A stretch of 64,000 nt of DNA, taken from positions 1,488,001 through 1,552,000 of the forward strand of contig NZ_CP109162.1 in NCBI RefSeq assembly GCF_035920445.1, given 5' to 3'. This document shows positions 53,165 to 61,158 of the stretch, in pieces. Every line of letters starts with the position of its first letter. Within the stretch, counting starts at the first letter, position 1. The stretch comes from Nocardia sp. NBC_01730. Lineage in GTDB: Bacteria; Actinomycetota; Actinomycetes; Mycobacteriales; Mycobacteriaceae. A model generated the notes under the pieces. It ran no database searches. It was given only the letters and a program-made list of their open reading frames with translations, and had not been told where the DNA came from. Made by a program: the position numbers and the translations under genes.

Positions 53165-54790
53165 TCAGGCTATCTCCGCGATCGAGGGCTGGAGCGCATG
53201 ACGAAAGTGCTCGGGGTGAGGCAGGCCAGTTTTTCGAGCAAGATCGAGGGCGCTCCTCGCCTCCGCTACCGGATGGCTTAACGCAAGATCGCAGGTGTAG
53301 TCAGCGATCACTTGCTCGTAGACGTCAACTGCTTCGCCGGGTAGACCCAAGTGCGCAAGTGCAGCGGCCTTATGGACGAGCGCCATTGCTACTTGTTTAC
53401 GCAACTCGGGGGTTGGGTTGTCGCGGTAATTGGTTATCACGTGGTCGCAGATGTCTAACTCCTCGTCGAACCGCTCCAACTGCCCGAGCGCGAAGGCTTT
53501 GTTCACCATGGCCGCAGCGACCAGACGTTGCTGAGATGGGGACCCGCGGTATTTGGCGATCATCTGCTCGCATGCCGTTATCGCGTCGTCGTATCGCTCC
53601 AATTGGCCGAGCGCGAAGGTCTTGTTTGCGAGCGCCTTTGCGACATGGTCCCACATAGAGGTTTCGCGGGCATAGCCGGTTATCACCTGTTCGCAGACGT
53701 CCAATTCCTCGCCGAACCGGCCTAGCTGCTCAAGTGTGGAGGCTTTGTTCACCATTGCTTCGGCGACCCTCTCCTGCATAGAAGGGTCGCGAAAATACCG
53801 GGTAATCACATGATCGCAGAGATTCAGCCCCTCCTCATACCAGCCGAGTTGCGAGAACGCAAAGGCTTTGTGCACCAGAGCCTCGGCAACCTGCGCCCGC
53901 ATGGACGGGTCGTGACGATAGATCGTGATTACCTGTTCGTATACATCGACCGCTTCCACGAACCGACCCGAATGCCCGAGCGCGATACCTTTACTGACCA
54001 TTGTCCAAGCGGATTGCATCCGCTGCGCCAGAGGCAGGTGACGGCTGTATTGCACGGGATTCCTGACGAGAGCAAGATCGCATGCGTTGTTTGTGCCTTT
54101 GCGTTCCGGCGCCGGCGCATTGCGTGAGCGCAGCACACGTCGGAGATGACGGTAGATTTCGTCGAGCGTGAGGAATTCCTCGGCGTCCGGTGCTCCGCGT
54201 TCCAGAAGATCGAGAAGAGCCCCAGTGAAGGCTGTATACCGATCACCGGCGGGCGCATGCGCAGGTGTGTTCGCGGAGGTAGAGGTCAATGTGTATGTTC
54301 CGCTGATCTCTACTTGCCCGGTCGCGAGCGATGCGGGGTCGTCGCCCCCCATTGCCTCATATGCCCGGCCGGAGAAACAACAGTCGAGGATCAGCACCCT
54401 GTTATGGGCGCCGGACTCGGCCATCACTTCACGAATGTGACTCATGTCCAAGGACGTCCAGTGGTAGGCCTTCTTTGCTGTCCGCGGAAGGCCCAGGTAG
54501 AGGCGGCCTCGCTGATCCAGCACCCCGTGCCCGGCGTAGTAGACGAGCAGTAGGTCCTCGGCGACATCGGCAGCCCCTTGCAGGAGCGGCCAGATCGATC
54601 CCGGATCGGCGACGTCAACGGCGGACGCGCAGTTCTTTTCGGGGAATGCTGCACCTGCGCTGCCCGTCAGGACAGTTTTCAGGTCCTCGATGTTGTGACG
54701 CACGGCTGGCAAATTGGGCAGATGGTTGTCCTCGTATTGGCTGGTGCCGATCAGGACCAATTGGGAGCGGGGCCCGTCCGGCAACCGCAT
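53165..54790 (-). CDS. Caspase-like protease with TPR array
   Basis: 541 aa. Residues 1-230 are a metacaspase p20 domain: VLIGTSQYEDNHLPNLP, catalytic His in LLVYYAGHGVLDQRG and catalytic Cys in VLILDCCFSGRAYEAMGG. Residues about 265-515 carry six TPR-like repeats (VEAVDVYEQVITIYRHDPS, EGLNLCDHVITRYFRDPS and so on), each with the same Ala-Leu-x-x-Lys-Ala pattern. GAGGAG precedes the ATG, 11 bp after the EACC1-like gene. In actinobacterial conflict systems such caspases are effectors switched on by a partner module. Intact and probably functional. Confidence 0.85.
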   Translation of the reverse strand: MRLPDGPRSQLVLIGTSQYEDNHLPNLPAVRHNIEDLKTVLTGSAGAAFPEKNCASAVDVADPGSIWPLLQGAADVAEDLLLVYYAGHGVLDQRGRLYLGLPRTAKKAYHWTSLDMSHIREVMAESGAHNRVLILDCCFSGRAYEAMGGDDPASLATGQVEISGTYTLTSTSANTPAHAPAGDRYTAFTGALLDLLERGAPDAEEFLTLDEIYRHLRRVLRSRNAPAPERKGTNNACDLALVRNPVQYSRHLPLAQRMQSAWTMVSKGIALGHSGRFVEAVDVYEQVITIYRHDPSMRAQVAEALVHKAFAFSQLGWYEEGLNLCDHVITRYFRDPSMQERVAEAMVNKASTLEQLGRFGEELDVCEQVITGYARETSMWDHVAKALANKTFALGQLERYDDAITACEQMIAKYRGSPSQQRLVAAAMVNKAFALGQLERFDEELDICDHVITNYRDNPTPELRKQVAMALVHKAAALAHLGLPGEAVDVYEQVIADYTCDLALSHPVAEARSALDLARKTGLPHPEHFRHALQPSIAEIA

Positions 54791-54801
54791 GGACTATCTC
54801 C

Positions 54802-55206
54802 TCACTCTGGCGCGCTTGGGCCGAAAACCTTGGCGATCTCGTCAGCCGCTGGCCCTTCACCGGTGACCTCGATGTTGGTGCCATCGGGTGCGGTGATACG
54901 AACGCTGATCCCGGAGCGACGTTGCTGCAGCCAAATCGAGATCGACTTGGCGAGAAGTGTCGCCGCGCCGCCACCTCCCAGCGCCACGATCAGCACATCC
55001 TCCAGTGCCCCCATATGCTCGGGCTGCACCACCGCGTCCCGGGCTTGGACGCAGCCACGGAACTCGGGCTCTTGGGCCAACCAGTCTCGCAGAGACAAGA
55101 TCTCATTGTATGGATCACGGCTTCCCAGCGCACGAAGCTCTGCGTCAATCACTGTGCCCCCTCGGTCGTCGATCGCAACATCGTGCCGCCTCAGTTTGCT
55201 CCTCAT
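54802..55206 (-). CDS. Effector-associated constant component (EACC1-like) protein
   Basis: 134 aa. The pattern SLRDWLAQEPEFRGCV, MGALEDVLIVALGGGGAATLLAKSISIWLQQR and ISVRITAPDGTNIEVTGEG fits the EACC1 domain: a helical Gly-rich membrane-like segment and a short beta-hairpin. EACC1 is described as a constant part of multi-component actinobacterial conflict systems that pairs with variable effectors such as caspases. Same operon as the caspase-TPR gene. Confidence 0.7.
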   Translation of the reverse strand: MRSKLRRHDVAIDDRGGTVIDAELRALGSRDPYNEILSLRDWLAQEPEFRGCVQARDAVVQPEHMGALEDVLIVALGGGGAATLLAKSISIWLQQRRSGISVRITAPDGTNIEVTGEGPAADEIAKVFGPSAPE

Positions 55207-55527
55207 CTAGAAGACATCGAACCTGAAGGTGGACGACGCGGATGGCCGATGCTACTCATCGCCAGGCTCTGCCAACGAATCGCGTTGTTAGACGGCCTTA
55301 AATTAACCTGTCGCGGTCGAGTTTTCCGACGCGGCCGAGTACGGTGCGCCGACGCTGGTCAAACAGCGTTTCGATCTGCTACATAGACAAGTCGACGTGG
55401 CCACCGGAGCGTGTGCAGCGGTTCCTGACCGAGATTGGTGTCCAGCCGGGTCTGCATGTGAGCCTGCTGAATTGGGATTCCGGGTTGGTTGTCGGTGCCC
55501 GGACCTGGCGGCTGTAGGGTCGGTCGT
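55207..55527. other. Stretch with gene remnants
   Basis: Plus-strand frames at about 55315-55430 (EFSDAAEYGAPTLVKQRFDLL) and 55387-55517 (STWPPERVQRFLTEIGVQPG, then LHVSLLNWDSGLVVGARTW) look protein-like in different frames, as if one small gene had been frameshifted. I do not recognise it. It may also hold the promoter of the EACC1-caspase operon. Confidence 0.4.
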
Positions 55528-56477
55528 ATGCCGCAGCGCATCATCCGGATCGCCACCCGATCCAGCCCCATGGCCCTCGCCCAAGCCGAACAGGTCGCCG
55601 CCAACCTCGAAACCCTTGGCGCCGACATCGGCACAGAGCTGGTCAAGGTCACTTCCGCCGGGGACCGGTGTCCGCCGGGGACCGGTGGATGGGCGACCTG
55701 TCCAAGCTGGGCGGCAAGGGCGCGTTCGTCAAAGAGATCGATGACGCGGTGCTGCGCGGCGACGCCGATCTTGCGGTGCACTGTCTCAAGGACATTCCCG
55801 GCGATATCCCGATCACCGGCGGCCTCGCGTTCGCAGGCTTCCCGCCGCGGGAGGATGTCCACGACGCCATCATCACCGGCACCGGCGCCCCGCTCGCCGC
55901 GATGCCCGACGGCGCGGTGGTCGGGACCAGTTCGGTCCGCCGCACCGCTCAGCTGCGGCTGCACTACCCGCACCTCGAGGTGAAGCCGTTGCGCGGCAAC
56001 GTCAACACGAGGTTGGGCCGTCTCGAAGACGGCCACGTCGACGTACTGATCGCCGCGGTATCCGGACTATATCGGGTGAACCAGCAGCACCGGATCACCG
56101 AAATCCTGCCGATCGAGGTCATGTGCCCGCCGATCGGCGCCGGGATCATCACCCTCGTCTGCCGCGTCGATGACACGCAGTTGCTCGAACTGGGCGCACG
56201 ACTCGACGACGCCGAGACTCACCGCCACGCTGATGCCGAGCGGGCGATGCTGCACGCCCTGCAAGGGCACTGCAACTCGCCGATCGCAGGGGTGTGTACC
56301 ACCGATGCGACAGGGCGATTGTCGCTGCACGGCAAGGTGTTCAGCCTCGACGGCGCCCAATGGCTGGACTCTCACCACTGGGGCGTACCCGACGTCCCGC
56401 AAGCACTGGGGTTCTTCGTCGGCTCCGACCTACTCCGCCAAGGCGCCCGCACGATCATCGACGCCATCCCTCACTGA
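55528..56477 (+). pseudogene. hemC: Porphobilinogen deaminase (hemC paralogue) broken by a 17-bp tandem duplication
   Basis: The start ATG 55528 gives IRIATRSSPMALAQAEQVAA and VKVTSAGDR, then a 17-bp repeat shifts the frame; the rest reads WMGDLSKLGGKGAFVKEID, HCLKDIPGDIP with the catalytic Asp, GTSSVRRTAQLR, LRGNVNTRLGRL and the dipyrromethane Cys region (GHCNSPIAG) to the natural end. With one repeat copy removed the protein would be about 310 aa, the usual length. Every conserved motif is otherwise intact, so the lesion is recent and might revert. A second hemC, unlinked to other haem genes, inside an island is unexpected. Confidence 0.85.
55654..55687 (+). repeat. 17-bp direct tandem duplication in hemC
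   Basis: TCCGCCGGGGACCGGTG occurs at 55654-55670 and again at 55671-55687. As 17 is not a multiple of three it frameshifts the gene. Deletion of either copy restores SAGDRWMGDL. Confidence 0.95.
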
Positions 56478-56930
56478 CCGGCACTACCGCACGGCTGGCG
56501 TCGCCCATCCGGATCGAGGTAGCGGTAAACGGTCTTACGCGACACCCTGATCATCCCGGCGATCTGCGCGACGGTGTACTTCCGGCGGACCTGATGGTCG
56601 AGTTCGCCGTAGATCTCGCGCGCGTATGTACATCTCGCAAGCTTTGACCACATACAATTCGGTCAGCTCGGTCGTCGGCCGCCGACCCGGGCACGAGCAC
56701 GAGCACGAGCACCAGCCGATTCCAGCCCCGCGAAGATTCCTTCGCTGATCAGTCGTCCAGCATCTCGTCATTGCGGCGATGATACGGAACAGGCAACGAC
56801 CGGCAAGGGTCGTGGTGGGGGTATGCCCTGCTTCAATACGATCAGGTCCACACCGCGTCATCGAGCTGCGCGGCAAGTTCGGTGCCACCAATCGAAACAA
56901 CCGAGACAGGCGGCGATCAACAGCTTTTAA
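56471..56930 (-). pseudogene. Serine recombinase (resolvase) remnant
   Basis: The C-terminal helix-turn-helix is recognisable (RRKYTVAQIAGMIRVSRKTVYRYL) and is preceded, in a different frame, by the hinge GIFAGLESAGARARAR and fragments of the catalytic domain's E-helix. At least two frame changes and an internal stop are present. Long ago a Tn3-type resolvase or invertase. Confidence 0.6.
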
Positions 56931-57016
56931 CCGACGGGCCCGAAATGTCTGGTTGCGCATTGAAATCTAAGGTGACGATCCACGCCGCCAGCAGCGCGTC
57001 GTTCAGGAGGCATATG

Positions 57017-57077
57017 GATCTAACGACGGTTAGCCATCGCCAGCGGTTCGCGGATGATGGCTAACCGTCGTTAGATC
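57017..57077. repeat. Perfect 22-bp inverted repeat with nested CTAAC/GTTAG dyads
   Basis: The arms 57017-57038 and 57056-57077 are perfect complements around a 17-bp centre. Each arm contains a smaller dyad (CTAAC-N4-GTTAG at 57020-57033 and its mirror). It lies 70 bp upstream of a tyrosine-recombinase-fold gene. It could be an operator, an iteron-like binding site, a recombination site or a hairpin in RNA; no T tract follows, so it is not a classic terminator. Confidence 0.85.
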
Positions 57078-57146
57078 GTTCGCTGCTCGCTAGATGTCGG
57101 TGTCACCTGCGATTCTGAACGGGTTGAGAATTGATGGGAGGTGATC

Positions 57147-58193
57147 ATGGCCGGCATTGCGGGCGCGCTCGAGGTCGGCGAGCTGGAGAGGTCGCGGCGT
57201 CGGCCGCGTTCGGTATGGGCTTGCGAGTTGTTGGAGCGGTTCCGTCAGTATCTGGATGGCCGGGCGGACTTTGCCAATAACACGCTGGAGACGTATTACG
57301 AGCGGATCTCGGACATGCTGGCCTGGCTGGAGAACACGCAGGATCATCCTGGAGCGCTGAACGATCCTGCGGCTCGCGACCGTGCTGTGGCCGCGTATCG
57401 GGATCATCTGCTCGAGCAGCGAAGTGCGGCGACGGCGAAATTAGCGTTGGCGGCAATCGATACGTTTTATCGCTGGCGTGGGTTGGGGCCGGCGGCGGTT
57501 GCTCGTGTGAAGGTGAGGCCGGCGAGGCCGAGAACTCTCGACAACGACGAGCAGCGTGATCTGCTTCGGGCAGCTGCCGATCACGGCCCTCGCGAGGATG
57601 CCATGGTCAGGGTGCTGCTTCACAACGGGCTGACCGTCTCGCAGGTGCACCTGCTCAATGCGGATTTCCTTCAGTTGACTGACAACGGCGGGCACCTGCA
57701 CGTGCACAGTCTCGACGGGCAGGTCAGGACTGCGGTTCTGGCTGCCAGCACACGGGAGGCGTTGCGGCGGTGGCTGGTTGAGCGGCGTGCGATCCTGCGA
57801 CGTTCGGGTCGTCGGCGCCGGGCGTTGTTTATCTCGCGCGACGGCCGTGACAGCCGGTTGATCGCGCCGTCGATCGACCGGATCATTCGCGATCTCGGCC
57901 GAGAGGCTGGGGTGACCGAACGGATCTCGCCGGGCACGCTCCGGTACACCTTCGACACCCGGATGCTCGAGTGCGGAGTAGACCCAGCGCTTGTCGCTGC
58001 GGCGATGGGCCTGACGCGACCTAACGCGACCCGGGTCCGCACGGTGCTCGATCCGCAGGACCCAGTAGCGGCCGCCGCGATAGCCGAAGCGCTGGCGTTC
58101 GTCGCCCACGGAGGCGCGGCACGGTCTCCAGTCCTGCCTGTGCGTCCTGAGCCGGTGTCGGAGCAGTTGACGTTTCCTCTGAATGGCAGGTAG
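57147..58193 (+). CDS. Tyrosine-recombinase-fold protein lacking catalytic residues
   Basis: 348 aa from ATG 57147, which has GGGAGG 5 nt upstream (an in-frame GTG lies at 57141). The architecture is that of an XerD-type recombinase: core-binding domain (LLERFRQYLDGRADFANNTLETYYER) and catalytic-type domain. The catalytic positions are changed: the first Arg (usually TGLR) reads NGLTVSQVHLL, the HxLRH motif reads GTLRYTFDTRML, the GH motif reads MGLTRPN, and the terminal Tyr is not in its place. Arg in GTLRY remains. I infer a DNA-binding paralogue, perhaps for the 22-bp repeat just upstream. Confidence 0.7.
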   Translation: MAGIAGALEVGELERSRRRPRSVWACELLERFRQYLDGRADFANNTLETYYERISDMLAWLENTQDHPGALNDPAARDRAVAAYRDHLLEQRSAATAKLALAAIDTFYRWRGLGPAAVARVKVRPARPRTLDNDEQRDLLRAAADHGPREDAMVRVLLHNGLTVSQVHLLNADFLQLTDNGGHLHVHSLDGQVRTAVLAASTREALRRWLVERRAILRRSGRRRRALFISRDGRDSRLIAPSIDRIIRDLGREAGVTERISPGTLRYTFDTRMLECGVDPALVAAAMGLTRPNATRVRTVLDPQDPVAAAAIAEALAFVAHGGAARSPVLPVRPEPVSEQLTFPLNGR

Positions 58194-58270
58194 AGCCTGT
58201 CCAGGAGGAGTTGGATTGCGGTACCCCCGTTGGCCGGGCGGCTTGTCCAGGTTCGTTTGTGCGGGATGTG

Positions 58271-58423
58271 ATGGCCCGCGCAAGCGATCACCGGCAGTGC
58301 TGCCTCTGTGGCAACCAACCCGAACGTGTTGCTTCGCAGACACATCAGCTCCGCACGTGGGGTTCGTTCGTCGTGCACTTCACCCGCAGGGTCGACTCGG
58401 GCGCGCCTGCCGCGCGCGCGTGA
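58271..58423 (+). CDS. 50-aa Cys-containing ORF
   Basis: ATG 58271 or GTG just before; RQCCLCGNQPERVASQTHQL has a C-x2-C knuckle but no second pair. No family recognised. It lies 77 bp after the recombinase-fold gene in the same direction. Confidence 0.3.
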   Translation: MARASDHRQCCLCGNQPERVASQTHQLRTWGSFVVHFTRRVDSGAPAARA

Positions 58424-58828
58424 CGTTACCCCGCGTGCGCGCAGTTCTGTAACCGAGCCGGAGTAATTCGCCTGGAAAATGACTGAATTCGAGCACGATG
58501 CTCTGCCTCGTCAACCGGATGGGACGGCCTGCCAACACGAGCAGGAGTGCCTGCACGCCGGCAAGCGCCACGACAACCAAAATGGTGGACCGACTCGATG
58601 TATGTGGAGCCGACATGGAAACACGAAACGATGTGCTGGCAGTGAAGGGGCTTGGGCTCAATCCCCGTCGAACAGGCGTGCAATCCGCCGTCATCCGTCA
58701 GCAGACCATGACAGATGATCGACCGGGCATTGCTGCTGTAGTCAGTGCCCACAGCCGCCGGGATCGGACCGCGCGGTGGGGCTTGATGGCGCCCGGATAG
58801 GGCGGCCATCGCCGATAGTGGTGTGGGT
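58424..58828. other. Stretch without confident genes
   Basis: Short plus-strand frames (for example one ending YVEPTWKHETMCWQ near 58650) show no family character. This is the tail region of the leftward replication module, and I see no T-rich hairpin that would end it. Confidence 0.35.
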
Positions 58829-60973
58829 TTACTGCTGATGAAACTCGGCTGAGCGATCTGAGCGCGCTCCCGGGCTCGTCGGGTCACCATTGGGGCCTGT
58901 TGGCGCGCGCAGCCCGGTCGCTGCGGGCGCAGTACACTCAGATCGGGTCGGCGGCCGAGTGGTCGGGTTTGAGGGCGGTCTGTCTGGGGGGCCTGCGGCA
59001 AGCACGGAGACGAGGTAGTCCTCGGTGTCGCGGCGGTGCCATGGTTCGGCGGGGACGCGGTGATCGTCTGTCGGCCTGGTGGGGTGGGGTGCACCGAATC
59101 GGGTTGCCAGCCAGGTGGTCCAGGCGGCGCGTTCGTGGCGGTGGCGCGCGATGCGCTCGGTGTGCGCCTGCTGGAGTCCGTGGGCGCGCGCGATGTCGTC
59201 GAGGCTGACCGGGCCACGCTCGACGAGTCCGCGGGTGTGGCTGATGAGTCCGGTGGTGGAGAGTGCGGCGAGGGCGCAGTAGCCTGCGCTGCGGCTCATT
59301 CGGGCGGCGGAGAGCGCGTCGGCGGGCGTGGTGAGGCCGTGGTGGACGATCACTTCATAGAGGCGTCGGCGGTGGATGCCGAGCACGCTCCATGCCTGGT
59401 GGACCGGTTCCACCTGTGCTTGATTGCTCTGTACGGGGTCCGGGCGGCGGCTGAGTCGGGGGGTGACCAGGGCGTAGCGGTCGGCGAGTAGGCCTGTGCC
59501 GCGGCGGACGCGGAGCAGGGGAGCGCCGGGCAGGTCACGGATGTCCCGAAGTACTTGCCAGAGGGTGGTTTCGGGCATGCATCCTGCCATGATCGACAGT
59601 GATCGACCGCCGAGTTCGACCACCGGTACTCCTTTGACGACGTGGCCGCCGACGACCGAGGCGTAGGCGAGGGCTTGGAGGACGGCGAGGGCGTTGGATC
59701 GTCGGGGAGAGTGGGGCCATTGGGCATCGATCCAGTGGGTTGCGGTGGCGAGCCAACGGGTTTGAGTTTTCGCGTGAAAGCGGTGTTCCCCCCTGCACCC
59801 CCCTGTGTGCTCTTGTTTCTTGTGCCCGAGTGGCAGGAATTCGGGGGCGTTGGTGGAGGCCCATCTGCAGGCGTGGTCCCAGTCTCGGCGTAACGCGGTA
59901 TCGGCACCGTGCCCGTAACGGGTGTAGGCCTGAGCTAGTCCCGCCCAGGAACCGCCGGCGGAGGGGAGTTGTGCCTGGATGTCGGTGAACGACATTCCCT
60001 GCATGGCAGCGGCGGCGAGCACTGCTTGGCGCGCGGCGGAGCGGTCGAGTCGACCGTCTCGCGCGCGCCACCGCTGGTCGTCGGGCGTGAGGCCGTGGAC
60101 AGCGAAGGTGGTCACCGTCGCGGGCATCGGTGTCCGGCGGCGGTATTCGGTGCGCAGTCGGGCACGATCGCCGCTGCCTTCCCACAGATGCGTGCGGTCT
60201 GGCGTGCTCGCGCATGGTGCGCTCGTTCGGGTCACGCGCGACGCGCGCGCACCGGGTGTGGTGCGCGCGGTGGTGGGTGTGATGTGTGCTGCGCCGAGGA
60301 GTTCAACCAGGCGGGCCACGAAGCCGGGGGTGGAGCGGGCGATGAGGGTGTTGGCGGCGGCGTCGAGGCTGCCGTCGAGTTGTCGGTATCCGCCCTCTTT
60401 GCAGCGTGAGCCGGGCGGGGTGAGGGATCCGGTGACATCGTTGAACATCGGGGTGATGTCGAGGGTGGCCAAGCGCTCGGCGAGCAGCCGCATGATCGGC
60501 TCCACTTCACTTTTGGTGAGGGCGGTGCCGATCGGGAGTGGGACGAGGATGTGTCGGCCGCCGCTGGTGCTGCGGTCGGTGATCGCGCGGCCGCCGCATT
60601 CCCGGATCCAAGCCAGGCATTGGTGCACGTCGCGCTCGACCTTGTCCGCGCTGTGGTGTTTGGCGTCGAAGTCCAAGCCCAGCAGTCTGGTTCGACGTCG
60701 CACATAGAGGGGCAGCGCCGCCGGTTGGGGCGGTAGTCGTTTGGTCAGTTGTTGGGCGTGTTCGCTGTAGCGGCCCAGTTCGGGGCGCCATAGCCGCATG
60801 GAACGCCGCGCTGCCAGCGATGGTGCAAGTCGTGTGAACGTCGCCTGCGCAACCATGTCGGGTGAGCTGAGGGGGGCGGTGGGAGCGGATGGTTCGGGTA
60901 TCGGGGATAGCTGGTGCGGGGTTGCGCTGGAACCGCTGCTGTCGTTTCTGGCAGCAGTTGATGGCGCGCCCAT
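58829..60973 (-). CDS. Plasmid/ICE replication protein with prim-pol-type domain
   Basis: About 714 aa from ATG 60973 (a TTG 30 nt upstream is also in frame). The N-terminal third carries LGLDFDAKHHSADKVERDV with D-x-D and STSGGRHILVPLPIG with the S-x-H-like motif, the metal and nucleotide motifs of archaeo-eukaryotic primase-polymerases in actinobacterial plasmids. The C-terminal half has helix-turn-helix-type segments (RMSRSAGYCALAALSTTGLI) but no Walker motif. It probably initiates replication of the element. It is the last gene of a leftward module with integrase and membrane protein; the plus-strand terminator at 61027-61058 lies just upstream. Confidence 0.75.
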   Translation of the reverse strand: MGAPSTAARNDSSGSSATPHQLSPIPEPSAPTAPLSSPDMVAQATFTRLAPSLAARRSMRLWRPELGRYSEHAQQLTKRLPPQPAALPLYVRRRTRLLGLDFDAKHHSADKVERDVHQCLAWIRECGGRAITDRSTSGGRHILVPLPIGTALTKSEVEPIMRLLAERLATLDITPMFNDVTGSLTPPGSRCKEGGYRQLDGSLDAAANTLIARSTPGFVARLVELLGAAHITPTTARTTPGARASRVTRTSAPCASTPDRTHLWEGSGDRARLRTEYRRRTPMPATVTTFAVHGLTPDDQRWRARDGRLDRSAARQAVLAAAAMQGMSFTDIQAQLPSAGGSWAGLAQAYTRYGHGADTALRRDWDHACRWASTNAPEFLPLGHKKQEHTGGCRGEHRFHAKTQTRWLATATHWIDAQWPHSPRRSNALAVLQALAYASVVGGHVVKGVPVVELGGRSLSIMAGCMPETTLWQVLRDIRDLPGAPLLRVRRGTGLLADRYALVTPRLSRRPDPVQSNQAQVEPVHQAWSVLGIHRRRLYEVIVHHGLTTPADALSAARMSRSAGYCALAALSTTGLISHTRGLVERGPVSLDDIARAHGLQQAHTERIARHRHERAAWTTWLATRFGAPHPTRPTDDHRVPAEPWHRRDTEDYLVSVLAAGPPDRPPSNPTTRPPTRSECTAPAATGLRAPTGPNGDPTSPGARSDRSAEFHQQ

Positions 60974-61026
60974 GCGTGAGCTACCCTGAAGCCTGCGTGT
61001 CAATGCGTCAGCCTTCGGGTTGTTCG

Positions 61027-61058
61027 GCCCTCAGTTCGCAGCTGGGGGCTTTTGTTTT
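61027..61058 (+). terminator. Rho-independent terminator on the plus strand, facing away from rep
   Basis: Stem GCCCTCAG (61027-61034) and CTGGGGGC (61042-61049) with a 7-nt loop, followed by TTTTGTTTT. It works for rightward transcription, although the neighbouring genes all run leftward. A rightward RNA ending here would be antisense to the leader of the replication gene. Confidence 0.6.
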
Positions 61059-61158
61059 GTTGTGTGTCTGTCGTGGATGCCTCGATGCGGTCGAGGCACC
61101 CACGACGCGGGGATTGCCCCGGCGTTTCAGGGTTTTCGAGTGCGGCTCGGCGGCGTGT

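Noticed and set aside
57017..57077. Integron attC site
   Set aside because: It has TAAC/GTTA elements and strong dyad symmetry, but it is a perfect repeat without the extrahelical bases and no integron integrase or cassette array is present.
57017..57077. Intrinsic terminator
   Set aside because: Strong stem but no T tract on either strand.
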